64,000 nt of DNA from Candidatus Nitrosopumilus sp. (GTDB lineage: Archaea; Thermoproteota; Nitrososphaeria; Nitrososphaerales; Nitrosopumilaceae): contig REGJ01000001.1 of NCBI GenBank assembly GCA_003702525.1, forward strand, positions 56,093 through 120,092, given 5' to 3'. Below are positions 49,240 through 59,564 of this stretch, in pieces. The notes under the pieces were generated by a model, which was not told where the DNA came from, did not search any database, and was given only the letters and a program-made list of their open reading frames with translations. The stretch's first letter is position 1; each line of letters starts with the position of its first letter. Position numbers and translations under genes: made by a program.

Positions 49240-49761
49240 TTGAGTACTTTTGAGAGACCAAATTGGGACGAATATTTTATGTTACAAGCAGAACTTGCAA
49301 AACTACGTTCAAACTGTGTTACAAGACAAGTAGGAGCAGTAATTGTTAGAAACCATAGACAATTAGCAACAGGGTATAACGGAACACCTCCAGGAATCAA
49401 AAATTGTTTTGATGGAGGATGTAAGAGATGTCAATTAAGAATGGAAGGGAAGATAGAATCAGGAGCATCACTTGACAGATGTCTTTGCAATCATGCAGAA
49501 GCCAATGCAATAATGCATTGTGCAATATTAGGGATTGAAGCTGGTGTGGAAGGGGCTGTGCTATACACTACGTTTGTTCCATGCCTAGAATGCACCAAAA
49601 TGGCAATCACAATAGGAATTAGAAAATTTGTTTGTCTTGACTCGTATCCAGAAACTGATTTTGACTTGTTGAAAGAAGCTGGTGTGGAAGTGATTCAATT
49701 AGATAAAGCAAAGATTGCAAAATGGGCTCAAGAACTAGTTAACAAATACAATTCTGGATGA
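49240..49761 (+). CDS. dCMP deaminase-family protein
   Basis: 173 aa from TTG 49240 (MSTFERPNWDEYFM); a CATATATTG box about 27 nt upstream argues against the track start 49204. The zinc site is CNHAEANAI (His and catalytic Glu) and PCLECTK (two Cys). Extra Cys in CFDGGCKRC may bind a second zinc, as in dCMP deaminases. Makes dUMP for dTTP synthesis. Directly before polB (4-nt gap), linking nucleotide supply and replication. Confidence 0.9.
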   Translation: MSTFERPNWDEYFMLQAELAKLRSNCVTRQVGAVIVRNHRQLATGYNGTPPGIKNCFDGGCKRCQLRMEGKIESGASLDRCLCNHAEANAIMHCAILGIEAGVEGAVLYTTFVPCLECTKMAITIGIRKFVCLDSYPETDFDLLKEAGVEVIQLDKAKIAKWAQELVNKYNSG

Positions 49762-49765
49762 TAAA

Positions 49766-52324
49766 ATGCAAGTTAACTTAGAAGAAACAGAAAAAATTGA
49801 ATCCATGCCACCATCAATGTTGGTATCAGCTACATATGATAACAATTCAAAATCAGCAGTTTTAAAATTCTACGAACCAGAATCTCAGAAATTATTTTTG
49901 TGGAAAGATGAGATTGGTCACAAACCATATTGCTATTCACGATTAGCACCTGAAGAGTTAGAATTCCTTCAAGAAAGAGATGATGTTTTAGAAATCAAAA
50001 CAACTCAACGTTATGATTTGATGAAGGATAAAGAAATTAACATGTCAAAAATTACAGTGGCAGATCCTTTAGCAATTGGCGGAACTACAGGAGACAAGAG
50101 TATCAGAAATGTGATAGAAACATGGGAGTCTGACATCAAATATTATGAAAATTATCTGTATGATAGACAACTAGTGGTTGGGAAATATTATGAGATCATA
50201 GATGGAAAAATACAATCACATGATTTGGAAATTTCAGACGAAGTAAAGATTGCCCTGAAGAGTTTGCTGTGGGATAAAGTAGATAGTGAAAGCATGGTGG
50301 ATGCAGAAGAATTCAAAAAATTTGTTTCAGAATGGGCAGACTTGCTTAATCAACCAATTCCAAAAATAAAACGACTTAGTGTAGATATTGAAGTAGAAGC
50401 AGAGATTGGAAGAATTCCAGACCCAAAAATAGCTGAAAAGAAGGTCACTGCAATTGGAATGAAAGGAACAGATGGATTTGACCAGATTTTTGTGCTCAAA
50501 ACAGAAGGAACAGAGCAAGGCACAAACGAATTAGACCCCAACATCAAAGTGACATTTTATGATTTAGACAAAGAAAAAGACATGATTTATGATGCATTTA
50601 AGATAATCAAAGAATTTCCATTTGTTGTAACATACAATGGTGATGAATTTGATTTGCCATACCTATACAACAGAGCAGAAAGACTTGGAATAAAAAATTC
50701 AGAAAATCCATTTTACATGATGAGGGATTCTGCAACACTCAAACAAGGAGTTCATCTTGATTTGTATAGAACATTTTCAAACAGATCATTTCAAATCTAT
50801 GCCTTTAGTCAAAAATATACAAACTTTTCATTAAACGAAGTCTCAAAGGCATTGCTTGGAAAAGAAAAGATAGATTATGGATTAGAGTTTGATGAATTAA
50901 CACTCTACCAAACTGCAAACTATTGTTACAATGATGCTCTATTAACATACGAACTTACAAGTTTTAACAGCGAACTGCTAATGCAGTTACTTGTAATCAT
51001 TTCAAGAATTGGAAGAATGCCAATTGACGATATTGCAAGGATGGGGGTCTCTCAGTGGATTCGTAGTTTATTGTATTATGAACACAGAAAAAGAAATTGT
51101 CTGATTCCAAAAAGACAGGAGCTTGAAAGAAGATCAGAAGGAGTAATGTCAGATGCAGTAATCAAAGATAAAAAATACAGAGGAGGATTGGTAGTTGAGC
51201 CAAAAGAAGGAATTCATTTTGATGTAGTTGTAATGGACTTTGCTAGTCTATATCCAAGTATTATCAAAGTTAGAAATCTATCATATGAAACGGTAAGATG
51301 CCCACATGAAGAATGTAAGAAAAATTCAATTCCAGGAACAAATCACTGGACATGTTCAAAGAAAAATGGCCTAACATCAATGATTATTGGTTCATTAAGA
51401 GATTTGAGGGTAAATTACTACAAGAGTTTATCAAAAAAAGAGACATTAACTGAAGAACAAAGACAGCAATATACAGTAGTTAGTCAAGCACTTAAGGTAA
51501 TTCTAAACGCAAGTTACGGGGTAATGGGTGCCGAAATATTTCCATTGTATTTTCTACCAGCAGCAGAAGCAACTACTGCAATTGGAAGACATACAATTTT
51601 AGAGACAATCAAAAAATGTGAGGCAACAGGGATTGAGGTACTTTACGGAGACACAGATTCATTATTTATTAAAAATCCAACTAAAGAACAAATTCAAACA
51701 GTAATTGAGCAGGCAAAAAAAGATCATGGGGTTGATTTAGAGATTGATAAAACATACAGGTATTGTGTACTAAGTAACAGAAAGAAAAACTACCTTGGAG
51801 TCACAAAAGAAGGCAAAGTAGATGTTAAAGGACTAACAGGGAAAAAATCACACACACCACCATTTATCAAAAAACTATTTTATGAATTACTAGACGTATT
51901 ATCAGAAGTTCAAACAGTAGAAGGTTTCGAAAAAGCTAAAAAACAGATTTCTGAGAAAATTTCCACGTGTGGTAAAAAAGTAGAAGCAAAAGAAATTCCG
52001 TTAGAAGATTTGACATTTAATGTCATGCTTAGTAAAGCACCATCAGAATACACAAAAACCATTCCACAACACATACGGGCAGCAAAGCAATTAGAAACCA
52101 TACGAGAGATAAAAAAAGGCGACAGAATTTCTTATATCAAAATTCTAAACAAGCCAGGTGTAAAACCAGTTGAGATGGCAAAAAAAGAGGAGATTGATTC
52201 TAAAAAATACATGGAGTTTATGGAATCGACACTTGAACAAATCACATCATCAATGGATTTGGATTTTGATACAATCTTAGGAAAACCAAAGCAAACAGGA
52301 TTAGACGAATTTTTCTGGAACTAG
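49766..52324 (+). CDS. polB: Family B DNA polymerase
   Basis: 852 aa. Proofreading exonuclease motifs: SVDIEVEAE (about residue 207), TYNGDEFDLPYL and YCYNDALLTYEL. Polymerase motifs: DFASLYPSII (about 491), KVILNASYG and YGDTDS (about 627). All catalytic Asp are present, so it should be an active replicative or repair polymerase. Four nt after the dCMP deaminase gene and likely one transcript with it and the SemiSWEET gene. Confidence 0.95.
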   Translation: MQVNLEETEKIESMPPSMLVSATYDNNSKSAVLKFYEPESQKLFLWKDEIGHKPYCYSRLAPEELEFLQERDDVLEIKTTQRYDLMKDKEINMSKITVADPLAIGGTTGDKSIRNVIETWESDIKYYENYLYDRQLVVGKYYEIIDGKIQSHDLEISDEVKIALKSLLWDKVDSESMVDAEEFKKFVSEWADLLNQPIPKIKRLSVDIEVEAEIGRIPDPKIAEKKVTAIGMKGTDGFDQIFVLKTEGTEQGTNELDPNIKVTFYDLDKEKDMIYDAFKIIKEFPFVVTYNGDEFDLPYLYNRAERLGIKNSENPFYMMRDSATLKQGVHLDLYRTFSNRSFQIYAFSQKYTNFSLNEVSKALLGKEKIDYGLEFDELTLYQTANYCYNDALLTYELTSFNSELLMQLLVIISRIGRMPIDDIARMGVSQWIRSLLYYEHRKRNCLIPKRQELERRSEGVMSDAVIKDKKYRGGLVVEPKEGIHFDVVVMDFASLYPSIIKVRNLSYETVRCPHEECKKNSIPGTNHWTCSKKNGLTSMIIGSLRDLRVNYYKSLSKKETLTEEQRQQYTVVSQALKVILNASYGVMGAEIFPLYFLPAAEATTAIGRHTILETIKKCEATGIEVLYGDTDSLFIKNPTKEQIQTVIEQAKKDHGVDLEIDKTYRYCVLSNRKKNYLGVTKEGKVDVKGLTGKKSHTPPFIKKLFYELLDVLSEVQTVEGFEKAKKQISEKISTCGKKVEAKEIPLEDLTFNVMLSKAPSEYTKTIPQHIRAAKQLETIREIKKGDRISYIKILNKPGVKPVEMAKKEEIDSKKYMEFMESTLEQITSSMDLDFDTILGKPKQTGLDEFFWN

Positions 52325-52332
52325 TGTGAATA

Positions 52333-52614
52333 ATGGAAATTGATGGAACACTACTTACAATTCTAGGAGTAGCTGCAGGTATTCTAATTCTTACAGGATG
52401 GGTTGAGCAAATCTACAAAGGATACAAGACAAAAAGCCTTAAAGACGTCTCAAAATTTTTGATGATATTCATATCAGCAGGGGCAATTCTATGGTTGATT
52501 TATGGAATAATAGTAGAAGACGTCTTTATCATTGGAACAAATATAGCTGCAATTGCTTTGATGATGATAGTATTAGCAATGAAGAAGATATACGATAAAA
52601 GATTAAGAAGTTAA
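52333..52614 (+). CDS. SemiSWEET/PQ-loop transporter subunit
   Basis: 93 aa with three membrane helices. GWVEQIYKGYKTKSLKDVS is the PQ-loop/SemiSWEET signature, with EQ in place of PQ. Such half-units dimerise to move sugars or other small solutes. The missing Pro may change the hinge that drives gating. 8 nt after polB. Confidence 0.8.
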   Translation: MEIDGTLLTILGVAAGILILTGWVEQIYKGYKTKSLKDVSKFLMIFISAGAILWLIYGIIVEDVFIIGTNIAAIALMMIVLAMKKIYDKRLRS

Positions 52615-52653
52615 ATTAAAGATTAAATACAATACAAGAAGATTCAAGGAAAG

Positions 52654-53310
52654 ATGTTTGTAATTAACTGTAAAAATTATGAAGAAATTTCAGGAGAAAA
52701 AATCATCAAATTTGTGAAGACAGCTGAAAAAGTTTCTAAAAAATTAAAAGTAAAAATTGTAATTTGTCCACCACCACATTTGATTGGAGTTGTAGCAAAT
52801 AGTTCAATTCCAATTTTTGCACAGCATGTTGATGATTCTAAAGTTGGCAGTACAACAGGTTTTATGATTCCAGAATTACTAAAAAAATCAAAAGTTAATG
52901 GTTCACTAATCAATCACAGCGAGCATCGAATTTCAGCAAATGAGATCGAAAAATTAGTTGTGAAATTAAGAGAGTTGAAAATGACATCAGTTGTTTGTGT
53001 AAAAGATGTTGCAGAGGCCAAAAAATACGCCAAACTAAATCCAAACTATATTGCAATAGAGCCACCAGAGCTTATTGGCTCAGGAAAAGCAGTGTCTACT
53101 GAGAGACCAGAATTAATTACAAAAGCTGCTAGTGCTGTAAAAAGTGCAAAAAACAATACAAAACTTCTTTGTGGAGCAGGAATTGTTTCAGGGCAAGATG
53201 TCTCAAAGGCAGTAGAGTTAGGATCAAAAGGGATCCTCGTAGCAAGTGGCATAATCAAAGCAAAAAATTGGGACAAAATAATTTCTGAATTTGCCAAGGC
53301 ATTAGTTTAA
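52654..53310 (+). CDS. tpiA: Triosephosphate isomerase, archaeal type
   Basis: 218 aa, the short archaeal form. NCKNY carries the substrate-binding Lys, NHSEHR the catalytic His, and AIEPPELIGSG the catalytic Glu. Interconverts DHAP and GAP. Placed 27 nt before ppdK, so the pair serves gluconeogenesis. Confidence 0.93.
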   Translation: MFVINCKNYEEISGEKIIKFVKTAEKVSKKLKVKIVICPPPHLIGVVANSSIPIFAQHVDDSKVGSTTGFMIPELLKKSKVNGSLINHSEHRISANEIEKLVVKLRELKMTSVVCVKDVAEAKKYAKLNPNYIAIEPPELIGSGKAVSTERPELITKAASAVKSAKNNTKLLCGAGIVSGQDVSKAVELGSKGILVASGIIKAKNWDKIISEFAKALV

Positions 53311-53337
53311 AAAGCCAAAAAATTTACGCATTCTTGC

Positions 53338-56001
53338 ATGGCAAAAACAAAACCAGTTTATGCATTTGAAGAGGCAGACAGCAAAAAACGAATGCTTCTA
53401 GGCGGAAAAGGGGCAGGATTAAGCGAGATGACTCGACTAAAACTCCCAGTACCTCCAGGATTTACAATTACAACTGAGGTTTGTAACAAGTATTATGAAA
53501 ACAATAGAAAACTTCCAAAAGATGTCATGCCATTAGTAATGAAAAACATCGAAAAAATAGAGAAAAAGACAGGAAAGAAATGGAATTCTACAAAGAATCC
53601 GTTACTGGTTTCAGTACGTTCAGGTGCTGCAATATCAATGCCAGGAATGATGGATACAATTTTGAATTTAGGATTAAATGAAAAAACAGTAGAAGGGCTA
53701 GCTTCACAAACAAAGAATCCACGTTTTGCATGGGATTCGTATCGAAGATTCATTCAATTATTTGGTAAAGTTGTATTTGGAGTCAATGATGAAAAATTTG
53801 ATCATGTTCTAGACTCTGCAAAGGACAAACAAAAAGTAAAAGACGATAGTCAACTAAATGTAGAATCATTAAAACAAATTGTATCAGAATATAAAAAAAT
53901 CTGTGAAAAACACACCAATAAAAAATTCCCAGATGCTCCAAATGAGCAATTAGGATTAGCAATTGAAGCTGTTTTTAAAAGTTGGATGGGAGAAAGAGCA
54001 ATAGTTTATCGTGAAAAAAATAACATTACAAAAGATATCGCAAATGGAACTGCAGTAAATGTTGTTACAATGGTATTTGGAAACATGGGAGATGACAGTG
54101 CAACAGGTGTAGTATTTACGAGAAATGGTCATAATGGTAAAAAAGAAATCGAAGGCGAATATCTAATCAATGCACAAGGTGAAGACGTTGTTGCAGGTGT
54201 TAGAACTGGAAAGAATGTTTCTTTGCTAAAAAAAGAGATGCCAAAATCTTACAAAGAATTAAGCAATGCATGTGCCAAATTAGAAAAACACTTCAGAGAA
54301 CCACAAGATATTGAATTTACAATTGAGCAAGGTAAATTCTATTTATTACAAACTAGAACTGCAAAAATGAGCGCAGGTGCACTAATCAAAACATCAGTAG
54401 ACATGGTAAAAGAAAAATTAATTGATAAAAACAAAGCACTTGCAAGAATTCCTGCACAGCAACTAGAAGCATTACTACATAGAACAATGGATGAATCCAA
54501 GGTTAAAAATCACAAACAGTTAGCAAAAGGAATTGCAGCATCACCAGGAGCAGCAAGTGGAATTGCAGTATTTGATGTGAAAAAAGCAATAGAATTAGGA
54601 GAAGCAGGAAAGAAGATTATTTTAATTAGAAAAGAAACAAAACCTGAAGACGTTCCTGCATTCTTTTCATCAGAAGGTGTTTTGACTAGTTTAGGTGGAA
54701 AATCATCTCATGCTGCAATTGTTTCAAGAGGAATGGGAAAACCATGTATTGTAGGATGTTCAGAATTAAAAATCAATTACGATAATAATACATGTAATGC
54801 AAATGGCATTACTGTAAAGGAAGGTGAAACAATCACCATTGATGGTAGTGCAGGCATAGTCCTTATCGGAGAAGTGCCAACTGTCGAACCAAAAGTAACA
54901 AAAGACTTTGAACAGATTTTAGGATGGGCTCAAAAAACTAAAGCATTAGGAATAAGAGCAAATGCAGATACACCTGAGGCTGCAAAACTTGCAAGAGAGT
55001 TTGGAGCTCAAGGTATAGGCCTATGTAGAACAGAAAGAATGTTCAATGCAAGTGATAGAATTGGTCTTTTCGTAGACATGATCATGGCTGAAAACATAGA
55101 AGAAAGATCCAAAGTTCTCAAAAAATTAGGAGCGTTACAAAAAAGTGATTTTATTCAGATTCTAAAAGCCATGGAAGGATATGAGGTAACAATTAGATTG
55201 TTAGATCCTCCACTACATGAATTCTTACCAAACCCTGAAGAATTGGCAGAGAAAATTCACAAACTAGAGAAATCAGAAGATACAAAAGAGCTTGAAAAAG
55301 CCAAAGTTGTTTTAAAAAGAGCAAGAGAATTGGCAGAGGTAAACCCAATGATGGGACATAGAGGAGTAAGAGTAGGTGTAACATATCCAGAAATTTATGA
55401 GATGCAGATTCGTGCAGTTTTTGAAGCACTAGTGGAATTGACAAAAAAGAAAGTAAAAGCACATCCACAGATTATGATTCCACAAATTAGCAGTATTGCA
55501 GAATTAAATCACATTAAGAAAATTTACGATGAAATTAAGAAAGAAGTTGAAACCAAAAACAAGATGAAATTAACAATTAACTTTGGTACTATGATAGAAG
55601 TAGTAAGAGCTGCTTTAACAGCAGATGAACTTGCAACTACTGCAGAATTCTTTAGTTTTGGCACTAATGACTTGACACAAGGAACATTTAGTTTTAGTAG
55701 AGAAGATGTCGAAGGGAAATTCCTTCCAGAATATATGGAAAAAGAACTACTTGAGAGAAGTCCATTCCAATCAATTGATGTAAACGGTGTGGGTAATCTG
55801 ATTGAAATTGGAATTACCAACGGTCGTGGAGTAAGAAAGAATATGGAAGTAGGAATCTGTGGAGAACATGGGGGAGACCCAAGTTCCATCAAATTCTGCC
55901 ATAAGGTAGGACTTAGTTATGTTAGTGCATCACCACATAGAATTCCTATTGCAATTGTTGCAGCAGCTCAGGCAGCAATTGAGAATCCAAAAAGAAAATA
56001 A
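53338..56001 (+). CDS. ppdK: Pyruvate, phosphate dikinase
   Basis: 887 aa, full length. N-terminal ATP-grasp (LLGGKGAGLSEM), swivelling phosphohistidine domain (GGKSSHAAIVSRGMGKPC, His about 458) and C-terminal PEP barrel with GTMIEVVRAAL, SFGTNDLTQ and GICGEHGGDP (catalytic Cys). Makes PEP from pyruvate, feeding carbon from the 3HP/4HB cycle into gluconeogenesis. Confidence 0.95.
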   Translation: MAKTKPVYAFEEADSKKRMLLGGKGAGLSEMTRLKLPVPPGFTITTEVCNKYYENNRKLPKDVMPLVMKNIEKIEKKTGKKWNSTKNPLLVSVRSGAAISMPGMMDTILNLGLNEKTVEGLASQTKNPRFAWDSYRRFIQLFGKVVFGVNDEKFDHVLDSAKDKQKVKDDSQLNVESLKQIVSEYKKICEKHTNKKFPDAPNEQLGLAIEAVFKSWMGERAIVYREKNNITKDIANGTAVNVVTMVFGNMGDDSATGVVFTRNGHNGKKEIEGEYLINAQGEDVVAGVRTGKNVSLLKKEMPKSYKELSNACAKLEKHFREPQDIEFTIEQGKFYLLQTRTAKMSAGALIKTSVDMVKEKLIDKNKALARIPAQQLEALLHRTMDESKVKNHKQLAKGIAASPGAASGIAVFDVKKAIELGEAGKKIILIRKETKPEDVPAFFSSEGVLTSLGGKSSHAAIVSRGMGKPCIVGCSELKINYDNNTCNANGITVKEGETITIDGSAGIVLIGEVPTVEPKVTKDFEQILGWAQKTKALGIRANADTPEAAKLAREFGAQGIGLCRTERMFNASDRIGLFVDMIMAENIEERSKVLKKLGALQKSDFIQILKAMEGYEVTIRLLDPPLHEFLPNPEELAEKIHKLEKSEDTKELEKAKVVLKRARELAEVNPMMGHRGVRVGVTYPEIYEMQIRAVFEALVELTKKKVKAHPQIMIPQISSIAELNHIKKIYDEIKKEVETKNKMKLTINFGTMIEVVRAALTADELATTAEFFSFGTNDLTQGTFSFSREDVEGKFLPEYMEKELLERSPFQSIDVNGVGNLIEIGITNGRGVRKNMEVGICGEHGGDPSSIKFCHKVGLSYVSASPHRIPIAIVAAAQAAIENPKRK

Positions 56002-56043
56002 TTCAGTATAGTTTAATAGAGATTTAGTTTTACTAAACCCAAA

Positions 56044-56601
56044 ATGCTTCCAAACGTAGAATCAATAAAGCAAATGAGACTGAAATTAGGAATAACTCAG
56101 AAAAAACTTGCTGGAATGGCTGGTGTTAGTACATCTATGATTAATCAAATTGAATCAGGACGAAGTCAACCAAGTTATGAGACTGCAAAAAAGATTTTTG
56201 AGAATCTATCAAACTTGGAGACTAGATCATCATCTCATAAAGCAGGTGATTTTTGTAGTCAAGACATTGTCAAGTTAAAACCATCCAACACACTGCATGA
56301 TGCAATCAAAAAGATGCACGAATTATCAATTAGTCAGATTCCAGTATTTGATGGAAAAGAGATAGTAGGAGTTGTGTCAGAAGACGGTATTGTCAAACAT
56401 CTTGCAGATGTTGGTGAGGCAGAACTAAAAAATGCAAAACTTGCAGACACAATGGATCCTGTTCCACCAACAGTAGACTTTGAGACACCTGCAAATGTTC
56501 TTGTTCCATTGATTCGTTATTCCAAATGTATTCTTGTAACAAAGAAATCAAAAATTATGGGAATCATTACTGCTTCAGATACACTAAAGATGATGGAATA
56601 A
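56044..56601 (+). CDS. XRE-type HTH regulator with two CBS domains
   Basis: 185 aa. HTH in residues 5-60 (LGITQKKLAGMAGVSTSMINQIESGRSQPS), then a CBS pair (about 70-185) that usually senses adenine nucleotides. Follows ppdK by 42 nt and could control central carbon genes by energy state; this is inferred from position. Confidence 0.88.
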   Translation: MLPNVESIKQMRLKLGITQKKLAGMAGVSTSMINQIESGRSQPSYETAKKIFENLSNLETRSSSHKAGDFCSQDIVKLKPSNTLHDAIKKMHELSISQIPVFDGKEIVGVVSEDGIVKHLADVGEAELKNAKLADTMDPVPPTVDFETPANVLVPLIRYSKCILVTKKSKIMGIITASDTLKMME

Positions 56602-56997
56602 TTACTTTGGGTGAGCACAAAGTTCAGCCAAAACACCGTGAAGTGATTTTGGATGAATAAAGGTAACTTTGGTTCCTGCAGAACCAGGTCTAATCTTTCC
56701 TAAGAATTGAACACCACATCCCTCCATTCTTTCAACTTCACCTTCGATATTGTCAGTTTCTAATGCCATGTGATGTAGTCCTTGGCCTTTTTTCTCTAAG
56801 AATTTTTTGATTGGGCTATCATCATTTGTTGGTTGCATCAATTCAACGCGACCGTTTTCTAAATGAATAATTGCAACTTTAACGCCTTCAGATTCTACTG
56901 TTTCAAATTCTACAGAATCAACACCTAGTGCTTCTTTGTAAATTTTGGCAGACTCTTCAACATCATTTACTGCAATTGCAATATGATCAATCTTCAT
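56602..56997 (-). CDS. mce: Methylmalonyl-CoA epimerase
   Basis: 131 aa vicinal-oxygen-chelate fold. Metal ligands are His in KIDHIAIAV, His in GLHHMALE and Glu in GVLAEL. Inverts (S)- to (R)-methylmalonyl-CoA for the mutase encoded next to it (no gap). Part of the 3HP/4HB cycle set. Confidence 0.93.
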   Translation of the reverse strand: MKIDHIAIAVNDVEESAKIYKEALGVDSVEFETVESEGVKVAIIHLENGRVELMQPTNDDSPIKKFLEKKGQGLHHMALETDNIEGEVERMEGCGVQFLGKIRPGSAGTKVTFIHPKSLHGVLAELCAHPK

Positions 56998-58596
56998 CTA
57001 GAATACCTCTTTTGGACGATACTCACCAAATACTTCACGGAATGCATTGCTAATTTCACCAGTAGTGGCAAAAGCTTTTGCTGCAGTAATTATGTAAGGC
57101 ATAAGATTTTCATCAGTATCAGCTGCGCTTTGCATTGCAGATATTGCTTTTTCCCATTTCTTTTTGTCTCTAGATGAGCGCAATTGTTTTAGTGCTTTTT
57201 TCTGTTGAATCTCTACTTTACCACCAATTCTAAGCAATTCTGGTTGTTTTTCTTCTTCAGCATATTTGTTAACACCAACTAGAACTCTTTCTCCATCATC
57301 AGTTTCTTTCTTTAAGCGATATGCATTTTGTCTAATTTCAGATTGGAAGAATCCTTTCTCAATTGCTTTTACAGAGCCACCCATCTTCTGAATCTTCTTA
57401 AGATACTTCCAAACACCATCTTCAATTTGATCAGTTAGTTCTTCAAGATAATAAGAACCGCCAAGTGGGTCTGCAGTCTTTGTTACTCCACTCTCATGGG
57501 CAACAATTTGCTGTGTTCTCAAGGCTATTTTTGCGGATTCCTGAGTAGGAAGTGCCAATGCCTCATCTCTAGAGTTTGTATGTAATGATTGAGTACCACC
57601 TGCAACAGCTGCCATTGTTTGAATTGCAACACGAATAATGTTGTTGTCAGGTTGCTGTGCAGTCAATGACTCACCACTAGTTTGAGTATGGAATTTTAGT
57701 TGTAATGATTTAGGATTTTTTGCATGGAACATTTCTTTTAGAATCTTTGCGTAAACTTTTCTTGCAGCTCTAAACTTTGCAACTTCCTCAAAGAATTCTA
57801 TAGTACAACAGAAAAAGAATGACAAACGTGGTGCAAAGTCATCAATCTTTAGTCCTTTGTCCAAACAAGTTTGAATGTATGCAATTGCATTAGCTAATGT
57901 GAATGCAACTTCTTGTGTTGCAGTACATCCAGCTTCTCTCATATGATAACCAGAAATTGATACAGGATACCATGAAGGAACATTTTCAGCACAGTAACCA
58001 ATCATGTCACCAATTAATCTCATTGAAGGTTGTGGAGGATAGATGTAGGTATTTCTTGCAATGTATTCTTTGAGAATATCATTTTGAGTTGTTCCACGTA
58101 GATCATGACTTTTGAATCCTTGTGATTCTCCAACTGCAATATAGTATGCAAGTAATGTTGATGCAGTAGAATTGATTGTCATTGAAGAACTTACCTTTCC
58201 AAGAGGAATACCATCAAAGGCAGTCATCATATCTTTAATTGATGTAATAGAAACACCGACTTTACCAACTTCGCCTTCTGCTTGAGGAGCATCGGAATCA
58301 TATCCGATTTGAGTTGGGAGATCAAATGCCATAGAAAGACCAGTCTGACCTTTTTCAAGCATAAACTTGAAACGCTCGTTTGTAAGTTTAGCATCGCCAA
58401 ATCCAGAATATTGTCTCATAGTCCAGAATCTGTCACGGAACATTCCAGGGTGAATTCCACGTGTAAATGGATATTTACCAGAATCTTCGGTAGGTCTCTT
58501 TTTTGTAGACTTTTGATAGATTCGTTTTACTGCAAAATTAGAATCAGTAAAGATTTTCTTTTCAGGTTGTTTTGATTTTGATTTTTTTGCCACCAT
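56998..58596 (-). CDS. mcmA1: Methylmalonyl-CoA mutase, catalytic (alpha) subunit
   Basis: 532 aa TIM barrel without the C-terminal B12 domain, which is a separate gene at 62568. YPFTRGIHPGMFRDR, TMRQYSGFGDA, GQTGLSMAFDLPTQ and TQSLHTNSRDEALALPT are typical. Converts (R)-methylmalonyl-CoA to succinyl-CoA. Same strand and order as meaB and mce. Confidence 0.95.
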   Translation of the reverse strand: MVAKKSKSKQPEKKIFTDSNFAVKRIYQKSTKKRPTEDSGKYPFTRGIHPGMFRDRFWTMRQYSGFGDAKLTNERFKFMLEKGQTGLSMAFDLPTQIGYDSDAPQAEGEVGKVGVSITSIKDMMTAFDGIPLGKVSSSMTINSTASTLLAYYIAVGESQGFKSHDLRGTTQNDILKEYIARNTYIYPPQPSMRLIGDMIGYCAENVPSWYPVSISGYHMREAGCTATQEVAFTLANAIAYIQTCLDKGLKIDDFAPRLSFFFCCTIEFFEEVAKFRAARKVYAKILKEMFHAKNPKSLQLKFHTQTSGESLTAQQPDNNIIRVAIQTMAAVAGGTQSLHTNSRDEALALPTQESAKIALRTQQIVAHESGVTKTADPLGGSYYLEELTDQIEDGVWKYLKKIQKMGGSVKAIEKGFFQSEIRQNAYRLKKETDDGERVLVGVNKYAEEEKQPELLRIGGKVEIQQKKALKQLRSSRDKKKWEKAISAMQSAADTDENLMPYIITAAKAFATTGEISNAFREVFGEYRPKEVF

Positions 58597-58603
58597 TATT
58601 TTC

Positions 58604-59521
58604 TCACTTTAACATTGATTTTGTAATTTTATCTCCTGCGTCAAAGGGGTCTATATCTTTTGATTGTAATTTCTTTAAATATTTTGCAAAGGTTTTATCA
58701 GAATCCAACATGTCATCAATCTTTTCTCGTATGTTATTTAAAACAATATCTTTTAGTTCTGCCTCTAATCTCTCTTGGTCCTTTTGTTTCTTTGATTTCT
58801 TTTTTAATGCCATCATTTTTTTAAGAGTTTTGGCAAATTCTGTGATTCCAGTGTTCTTTTTTACCGAAGTCTTGAGAATTGCAGGATTTCTTTCAGAATC
58901 CCCAATAAAATCACGGACTGCGTCAAATAGTTGGTTTGTTCCACTAAGGTCACTCTTGTTTACAAGATAGATATCCCCAATTTCAGTAAGACCCGCTTTG
59001 ATTGTTTGAATGCTGTCTCCAGTGTTTGGATTAAACACTACAACAGTAATGTCTGCAATGTTAGAAATTTCAACTTCAGTTTGTCCAGCTCCCACACTTT
59101 CAATAATGATTGGATTAAATCCTGCGTATTCTAAAACACGAATACTGTTTCGAAGAGAACGAGATACGGCTCCTGTTGCGCCACGAGATGCAATACTACG
59201 GATGTAAGTTCCAGAATCGGTTGATTCAGTCATTCTAACTCTATCCCCTAAAATTGCACCACCAGTAACATGACTAGTTGGATCTACAGCTAAAACAGCA
59301 GGTTTTGTGCCTAGTTTTTTCATTGCAACGGCAGTTTTGTTTATCAGGGAACTCTTTCCAGCTCCTGCAGGACCAGTAATTCCAATAATAATTGAAGTTC
59401 CAGTGTTTTTGAAAATTTTCTTTAGTAGTTTCTTTGATTCTTTTTGATCATTTTCAACTATAGTGATAGCTTTTGCAATTGCTCCACGTTTTCCTTTCTC
59501 TAAATCAACAAGCAAATCCAA
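58604..59521 (-). CDS. meaB: MeaB/ArgK GTPase, mutase chaperone
   Basis: 305 aa from TTG. GITGPAGAGKSSLI is the P-loop; DPTS is switch I; ESVGAGQTEVEI and NKSD follow. Protects and reloads the B12 cofactor of methylmalonyl-CoA mutase. 7 nt before the mutase gene. Confidence 0.93.
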   Translation of the reverse strand: MDLLVDLEKGKRGAIAKAITIVENDQKESKKLLKKIFKNTGTSIIIGITGPAGAGKSSLINKTAVAMKKLGTKPAVLAVDPTSHVTGGAILGDRVRMTESTDSGTYIRSIASRGATGAVSRSLRNSIRVLEYAGFNPIIIESVGAGQTEVEISNIADITVVVFNPNTGDSIQTIKAGLTEIGDIYLVNKSDLSGTNQLFDAVRDFIGDSERNPAILKTSVKKNTGITEFAKTLKKMMALKKKSKKQKDQERLEAELKDIVLNNIREKIDDMLDSDKTFAKYLKKLQSKDIDPFDAGDKITKSMLK

Positions 59522-59564
59522 TACAAAATAGTCTTTTTAGGTGCAATAAAATCTTGTATGTGAT

